NCBI GenBank assembly: GCA_024998565.1
Contig: JACOEM010000001.1
Coordinates: 456,485 to 520,484, forward strand
Direction of reading: 5' to 3'
DNA length: 64,000 nt
DNA from: Nitrospira sp.
GTDB taxonomy: Bacteria; Nitrospirota; Nitrospiria; Nitrospirales; Nitrospiraceae
Positions 60,067 to 64,000 of this stretch are shown one piece after another (within the stretch, counting starts at the first letter, position 1; every line of letters starts with the position of its first letter). The notes beneath the pieces are model-generated. The model worked only from the letters and a program-made list of their open reading frames with translations, ran no database searches and was not told the origin of the DNA. Made by a program: the position numbers and the translations under genes.

Positions 60067-60747
60067 TCATCCGTGGCAACAGCCCTCGTGGCCGGTTGTC
60101 GATTTTATGGAGGAGGCCGGTTGCGCGTCCAACGCGACGGACGGAACCCCATCTTCTGCATCCGGCGTAAGGACGAGTGTCTTGAGGCGCGCCCAAGGAA
60201 AGGCCGTGCCTGGATCGCTACGCCGCGTCGGGTCCAGCTTTGCGTGCGAGACGACATGTTTCAGGTTGGGGTATTTGGCCCAGCAATAGCGCACGATCTG
60301 CGCGGTGGCTTCGATCTGCCAATCGGAAAATCGATCGCTGCCTGCCTGACGGTTGACTACCTCGATCCCGAGCGACCAGTGGTTGGCCTTGTCGGCACCG
60401 TCGTTGATGTTCGGGTGCGAACAGGAATTCCTCACGTGCCAGGCAGCCCTGGCCTCCGGGGCACAGGCCCAGACCAGTTCCCCATGCTGCGGTTCATCTT
60501 CATCCGGCAGCAACCAGTGAAACGACGCCTTGCCTTCCTTCATCACCGAGATGGCACCGGCCGAACTCGAACCGGCGGTCGCATGAATAACCAGCGCTTT
60601 GATGCCTAAGATGGCGTCAAAGATGCGGCTCGACGTGCTGGTTTCCCAATAGGCTTGAATGCCGGGATACCAGACTTCGTTGAGCATCACATCCGACGGG
60701 CGCCCTCGTTGCGGCAGGTTGAATTGATAGGTGGCGGGATTGGGCAT
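60067..60747 (-). CDS. N-acetylmuramoyl-L-alanine amidase (amidase_2)
   Basis: 226 residues. Zinc ligands are expected in KALVIHATAGSSSAGAISVM, in the central His, and in HVVSHAKLDPTRRSDPG, where the family has GHSxxxPxRKxDPG. WSLGIEVVN is the typical central strand. It cleaves the MurNAc-L-Ala bond of peptidoglycan. No signal peptide, so it may act on recycled muropeptides or be phage-derived. GGAGG lies six bases before the ATG. Confidence 0.88.
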   Translation of the reverse strand: MPNPATYQFNLPQRGRPSDVMLNEVWYPGIQAYWETSTSSRIFDAILGIKALVIHATAGSSSAGAISVMKEGKASFHWLLPDEDEPQHGELVWACAPEARAAWHVRNSCSHPNINDGADKANHWSLGIEVVNRQAGSDRFSDWQIEATAQIVRYCWAKYPNLKHVVSHAKLDPTRRSDPGTAFPWARLKTLVLTPDAEDGVPSVALDAQPASSIKSTTGHEGCCHG

Positions 60748-60954
60748 GGTGGTTCCTCCGTTGGACGGTCCTTGCGTCGCCTGCCACCGAGACTCAGCCC
60801 TTGCGCAGCTTCAGCGCGAGGAGGTGACGAGCGAGAGCAAATGGGACTGACTCCTCCGTTCATGTGCCGCGGATCTCTTCACGAGACGGCTTTGCCATGC
60901 GTATAGCATAAACGGAGCGAACTGTAAGGAGTCCGATCACGTGTCGCGGCTTCA

Positions 60955-61545
60955 TCATTCGGAGGTGTCGGTCACCAACTGACGATCTGAGAGCGTGAGT
61001 ATCATTCTGACCACGAGTCCGGCCAGGCTGACGTAGAAGCCGAAGGTGAGCCACAGCTTGATGATCGTCGCACAGTTGGAAATCGGGACCCACAGGCTCT
61101 GAATACGACCCTCAGTCGAGGGGAGGTAATGGCGGAGCTGCACCAGTTGAATGAGGTGTTCCGTCCAGTCGGCCGTCAGTATCATCGCAAGTGGCGCTGC
61201 GATCCATGCGGGGTGGAACGGGTGCCCCAACGTCGTCCAGACCCACCAGAGACTGCCTGCGAGTGCTCCTCCATGTGCGAACGGAAATAGTAAGTCGAGG
61301 GTCAGGTGCTTCTCCTCTGCCCAGTGGCCTACGAACGTGAGCCAGTTCCGGTATTCCGCAACGGCGATTGTTGTATATCGGGACCAGCGCCGGTTCATCG
61401 GCTCGGGTGTGTCTTGCGTCCTACCGATCGGCTGACGGATCGCGGCAGTGCGCCCGGTCGCAGGAGACGGGAGATGGTTGCCGCCGAACAGAACTGCGAC
61501 GGGGAAGCCAGGAGTGAGGAGAGCGTTGACTGTCACAGGTGCCAT
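60955..61545 (-). CDS. Hypothetical membrane protein
   Basis: 196 residues. The first 50 residues are polar; then a soluble stretch (EYRNWLTFVGHWAEEKHLTL) and three or four membrane segments (LLFPFAHGGALAGSLWWVWT; AWIAAPLAMILTADWTEHLI; IIKLWLTFGFYVSLAGLVVR). Scattered His and Trp residues are notable. I do not recognise the family. Two operator-like palindromes lie 140-180 bp upstream at 61687-61726. Confidence 0.72.
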   Translation of the reverse strand: MAPVTVNALLTPGFPVAVLFGGNHLPSPATGRTAAIRQPIGRTQDTPEPMNRRWSRYTTIAVAEYRNWLTFVGHWAEEKHLTLDLLFPFAHGGALAGSLWWVWTTLGHPFHPAWIAAPLAMILTADWTEHLIQLVQLRHYLPSTEGRIQSLWVPISNCATIIKLWLTFGFYVSLAGLVVRMILTLSDRQLVTDTSE

Positions 61546-61686
61546 GATGTGAAGCTCCAGTCGCTACTCTTAATGAGCAAAACCGATGCCGGGGTGTGAT
61601 GAGAAAGCGCCGCATTGAGGGATGCCGATTCTGAGCGGGGTGAGCGAAGCCGCAAAGTGGAAAGAGCTGTGCGGGGTATGCGGATC

Positions 61687-61726
61687 GGTATCAGAAGCGA
61701 TACCCTGTCGTATCGAAAGGGATACG
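61687..61726. promoter_or_regulatory. Tandem palindromes GTATC-N6-GATAC, operator-like
   Basis: GGTATC-AGAAGC-GATACC (61687-61704) and CGTATC-GAAAGG-GATACG (61709-61726). Both have the same half-sites and the same 6-base centre; their centres are 22 bp apart, about two helix turns, so two dimers could bind on one face. They lie in the 253-bp gap between the META gene stop and the start of the membrane protein gene, both on the minus strand. Confidence 0.55.
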
Positions 61727-61798
61727 GCGTCGGAAAAAAGAGGTGAGAGAGTGAATCGATTCGGGTCCGGATCGGCAAGAGAGGTCGAAAGTTTCTGA

Positions 61799-62242
61799 TC
61801 AGTCCAGGGGACGGCGGTAAAACTCCAACGGCGGAGCGATGTCGCTCTCAAACGACAAGCTTTCGCCGTCCAGGCGGTACCGGGTCGAGGCTTCAAACGC
61901 CCGGATAAACGATGTTTCAAACTCCATGTGCCGGGGCTCGCAGGCCATGCGAGTGGTGATGCCGTGGGAGACCTTCAGCTCGCCCCTGTGGGGTCCGAAG
62001 ACAATGGCCGCACTGTAACGATTGCACCCCGCATGGCCCGACACTCTCCCATCCTTAAACGAGAGGATCACGGGTGCTCCGTCGTCGCCATAGGGAACCG
62101 AACGATTACCCCAATGCGACAGCTCCCATCGATTGTTTTCGGCGCGCTTGTTCATTTCTTCCGGCGAAGGGGAGGTGATGCAGGCCGTCAACATCAATGC
62201 CATGCACATCGTGAAGTAAAGATGAAGCAAGGGCATTCGCAA
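61799..62242 (-). CDS. META domain lipoprotein (HslJ-like)
   Basis: 147 residues from TTG 62242, which has AGGAGG eight bases upstream; ATG 62236 is an alternative. Lipoprotein signal (LHLYFTMCMALMLTAC). The META domain follows with WELSHWGNRS, LSFKDGRVSGHAGCNRYSAA and the C-terminal EFYRRPL. META/HslJ proteins are small beta-rich envelope proteins tied to novobiocin resistance in E. coli. Confidence 0.85.
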   Translation of the reverse strand: MRMPLLHLYFTMCMALMLTACITSPSPEEMNKRAENNRWELSHWGNRSVPYGDDGAPVILSFKDGRVSGHAGCNRYSAAIVFGPHRGELKVSHGITTRMACEPRHMEFETSFIRAFEASTRYRLDGESLSFESDIAPPLEFYRRPLD

Positions 62243-62419
62243 TGGTTGGTCCTCCTGTCGGCATTTCATAATGACATATCCGGTTGAGACTCGCGGCGAA
62301 TTCTACGATGAATTCCAGTCAATTGTCAGAACCAAGGCAAGAGTCTGGATCATGCGACTGGGTGAGATCAATTCAAAGCAGATGAACGGCAATACTCGAA
62401 ACCCACGAGAATGGCACGC

Positions 62420-62962
62420 TTATCCCGGCGAGCGAAGACGATACAGCACATGTCGACGCAGCCTGGATTCGACGGGCACCTGAGGATGGTCGAACTCGGA
62501 GTCGAACTGCATGCCGAGGCGCTCCATCACAGCCCGCGATTTCAGGTTGGTGATGGCGGTGAATGCCACGAGTTCTTTCAGATGAAGTTGTTGAAAGCCG
62601 AACGAGATGGCTGATTGCGCAGCCTCCGTGGCATAGCCCAGACCCCAGTATGGTTTGGCTAGGCGCCATCCCACTTCCACGCAGGGAGAGAACGGCAGTT
62701 CGTGGGATGGGATATGTAAGCCGACGAAGCCGATAAATTGCCGCGAGGCCCGTTCTTCAATCGCCCAGAAACCCCACCCTCGTTCGTCGATCAATCGCAT
62801 CACCCGCTGGGCAAACACGTCGCTCTGCTCCCTGGACCAAGGCGCCGGATAATAGCGCATGACATCGGCGTCGGAACTCATCAGAGCGAATGGCTCAAGG
62901 TCGGATGGTTGCCACTGTCGGAGTAGCAGGCGGGGAGTGGGAAGTTCATTGGAGGAGAGCAT
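62420..62962 (-). CDS. GNAT N-acetyltransferase, RimJ/RimL type
   Basis: 180 residues. TPRLLLRQWQPSDLEPFALM at the start, GFVGLHIPSHELPFSPCVEV, the acetyl-CoA loop YWGLGYATEAAQSAI and NLKSRAVMERLGMQ are classical GNAT_3 features. Targets include ribosomal proteins or small molecules; here unknown. GGAGAGCATG-like sequence lies on the other strand; the minus-strand start at 62962 lacks a strong ribosome-binding site. Confidence 0.88.
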   Translation of the reverse strand: MLSSNELPTPRLLLRQWQPSDLEPFALMSSDADVMRYYPAPWSREQSDVFAQRVMRLIDERGWGFWAIEERASRQFIGFVGLHIPSHELPFSPCVEVGWRLAKPYWGLGYATEAAQSAISFGFQQLHLKELVAFTAITNLKSRAVMERLGMQFDSEFDHPQVPVESRLRRHVLYRLRSPG

Positions 62963-63102
62963 GGCGAAGCGCTCACGATTAAATTAGACCATACGAGTGT
63001 AGACTAGGCGAAGCGAACGAGCGTTAAGAGACAGCACTTCAAAGATATGTGTGATCGCCCGGCATGACACTGTCGCTGGCGCACTAATCGCGTTTCTTGA
63101 TT

Positions 63103-63161
63103 GCAGAACGCCTGAATTATGCTGCGCAGCGAAGTGGCGTCGGCATGAATGAATTATTAGG
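63103..63161 (-). repeat. Integron attC-like site (59 bp) at the end of the HNH gene
   Basis: On the minus strand it runs CCTAATAATTCATTCATGCC, ACGCC, ACTTCGCTGCGC, AGCATAATTCAGGCGTTCTG. From memory it aligns over its whole length with the aadA-type attC (TCTAACAATTCGTTCAAGCC and on), at roughly 75-80% identity. The central arms ATGC...GCAT and CGC...GCG pair. The first core contains the TAA stop of the HNH gene, as in many cassettes. The last core reads GTTCTGC instead of GTTRRRC, so this end looks decayed. Confidence 0.65.
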
Positions 63162-63933
63162 TCCTATTGCGGACCAATATGTCGCGAAGCTGCTCTACAG
63201 ACAAGGGTTCACCTTGATTGATGTGCAACATTGCATGGCAGTTTGGACAAACAGGAATAAGGTCTTTAATTGGATCAACAACATGCGCTTCGCGAAGTTT
63301 GGACAGTGGTGTGATGTGATGCACATGGATAAAGCCCTGCCCGAGATCGCCATATGTCTCGCCAAAGTCTAAATCACATGCTTGGCATCGCGTGTCGTAA
63401 TGATTGAGGCACGCCTTGCGGGCAGCAGGGTCCCTCTCATAGGTTGATAGGGTCAGCTCGATGATGCTGCCTTCAATTAATGCTTCTGGTTTTCGGATTG
63501 GTTGCAGTGGTGCGTAAAAGCTATCTGCGGTTTGCTGAGCGTTATCGGTAATTGTCTTGATCCCAGCCGTGCTGATGGGAGTGGATGAGTTGATGGATAA
63601 GGCACAGACATTTTTCCAGGGCGCTTTGAACTGTCTGGTCCAGCCAAGCTGGTCGCCGAGCTCTCCGGAGGGATCATTGATTATGCGAATGACGCGGCCA
63701 GAATAGCAGGTTGTGCCGCAGATGATTTTTACTGAGTCATCGGGCGAGAGCTGCGGCGTGGCGCGAACACCGAAATCCCAGAAGTTGACCTCCCCGTGGT
63801 TTTGAATGAGTGCGAGGGAGGCTTTGACGCTGTCAGATTTGATTCTTGCCAGGAGAGGGGCGATGGCAACTCGTTTGTCTAGCGTTCGCGCAGCATTTTG
63901 GACCGCCGTGCTGTAGATCTTGACGAACTCCAT
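63157..63933 (-). CDS. HNH endonuclease, cassette-borne
   Basis: 258 residues. C-terminal HNH domain: CQACDLDFGETYGDLGQGFI, HVHHITPLSKLREAH, DLIPVCPNCHAMLH, with two CxxC knuckles and the His-Asn-His pattern. The N-terminal 170 residues lack a recognised domain. AAAGGAG precedes the ATG by seven bases. The gene is bounded by a GTTAGGC core 17 bp upstream and an attC-like site at its stop, and is less G+C-rich than the rest. It may be a restriction-type or defence nuclease. Confidence 0.85.
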   Translation of the reverse strand: MEFVKIYSTAVQNAARTLDKRVAIAPLLARIKSDSVKASLALIQNHGEVNFWDFGVRATPQLSPDDSVKIICGTTCYSGRVIRIINDPSGELGDQLGWTRQFKAPWKNVCALSINSSTPISTAGIKTITDNAQQTADSFYAPLQPIRKPEALIEGSIIELTLSTYERDPAARKACLNHYDTRCQACDLDFGETYGDLGQGFIHVHHITPLSKLREAHVVDPIKDLIPVCPNCHAMLHINQGEPLSVEQLRDILVRNRT

Positions 63934-63949
63934 GGCGCTCTCCTTTGGG

Positions 63950-63956
63950 GCCTAAC
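63950..63956 (-). repeat. Integron core site GTTAGGC upstream of the HNH gene
   Basis: On the minus strand GTTAGGC lies 16 bp before the ribosome-binding region and ATG of the HNH gene, where recombined cassettes begin. The bases beyond it toward 64000 (CCAGCCCAACG side) would be the end of the previous cassette's attC, which is cut by the window edge. Confidence 0.45.
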
Positions 63957-64000
63957 CGTTGGGCTGGTCAGAATAATGGGTCAGGTCCCTTTTGTTCTCC

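Noticed and set aside
59947-60609. A 220-codon plus-strand frame opposite the amidase
   Set aside because: The amidase on the minus strand has catalytic motifs and a GGAGG site; the plus frame has neither.
63097-63372. A 91-codon plus-strand frame across the attC-like site and HNH gene
   Set aside because: Antisense to the HNH zinc-binding region; no ribosome-binding site.

Overview
The window looks like chromosomal DNA of a Nitrospirota bacterium, most likely Nitrospira or a close relative. This is inferred from the roughly 60% GC content, the gene families and order, and a dispersed palindromic repeat; no 16S rRNA or nitrite-oxidation gene is present to confirm it. Coding density is high, both strands are used, and many genes sit in short co-directional runs with 4-bp ATGA overlaps. 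I see no tRNA, rRNA, transposase, integrase or CRISPR array.

Layout. 0-10 kb: the start of an exported protein, ettA, a patatin-like lipase with two SDR-family genes, cytochrome c, a DUF1295 protein, an HTH/zinc-ribbon regulator divergent from tldD-tldE. 10-20 kb: an unknown coiled-coil protein, a TPR/methyltransferase/LOG-family run, an exported MsrA run, a lytic transglycosylase and a class I aminotransferase; this part carries most copies of repeat family A. 20-32 kb: cysQ-like phosphatase, corA, leuC-leuD, a MEKHLA protein, a flavin disulfide reductase, small lipoproteins, a MscS-type channel and a Lys/Ala-rich exported protein. 32-43 kb: xthA, a zinc-ribbon miniprotein, a PilZ protein, lemA with two TPM genes, murJ, ogt, dtd, an isoaspartyl peptidase, mtgA and engB. 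43-54 kb, mostly minus strand: two PpiC-type chaperones, mfd and rfaE2; dinB and a SprT-like protease; a deoxyhypusine-synthase-like gene with gmhA; a stomatin/NfeD pair. 54-64 kb is accessory: an orphan CARF protein (TIGR02710-like), a four-helix-bundle gene flanked by repeat family B, ybgC, two SGNH hydrolases, an amidase, a META lipoprotein, GNAT, and an HNH endonuclease gene with integron-cassette boundaries.

Themes. Cell-envelope work dominates (murJ, mtgA, lytic transglycosylase, amidase, SurA-like chaperones, heptose genes gmhA and rfaE2, many lipoproteins), together with DNA repair (xthA, mfd, dinB, ogt, SprT-like). The most notable observations are: (1) a 59-bp attC-like site at the stop codon of the HNH gene with a GTTAGGC core upstream of its start, suggesting the end of a gene-cassette array that continues past the right edge; (2) an orphan CARF protein whose ligand-binding and HEPN-like motifs both look altered; (3) two dispersed repeat families, one starting at stop codons and one flanking the four-helix-bundle gene; (4) four genes whose sigma70-type -10 box ends 8-9 bp before the ATG, predicting leaderless mRNAs.
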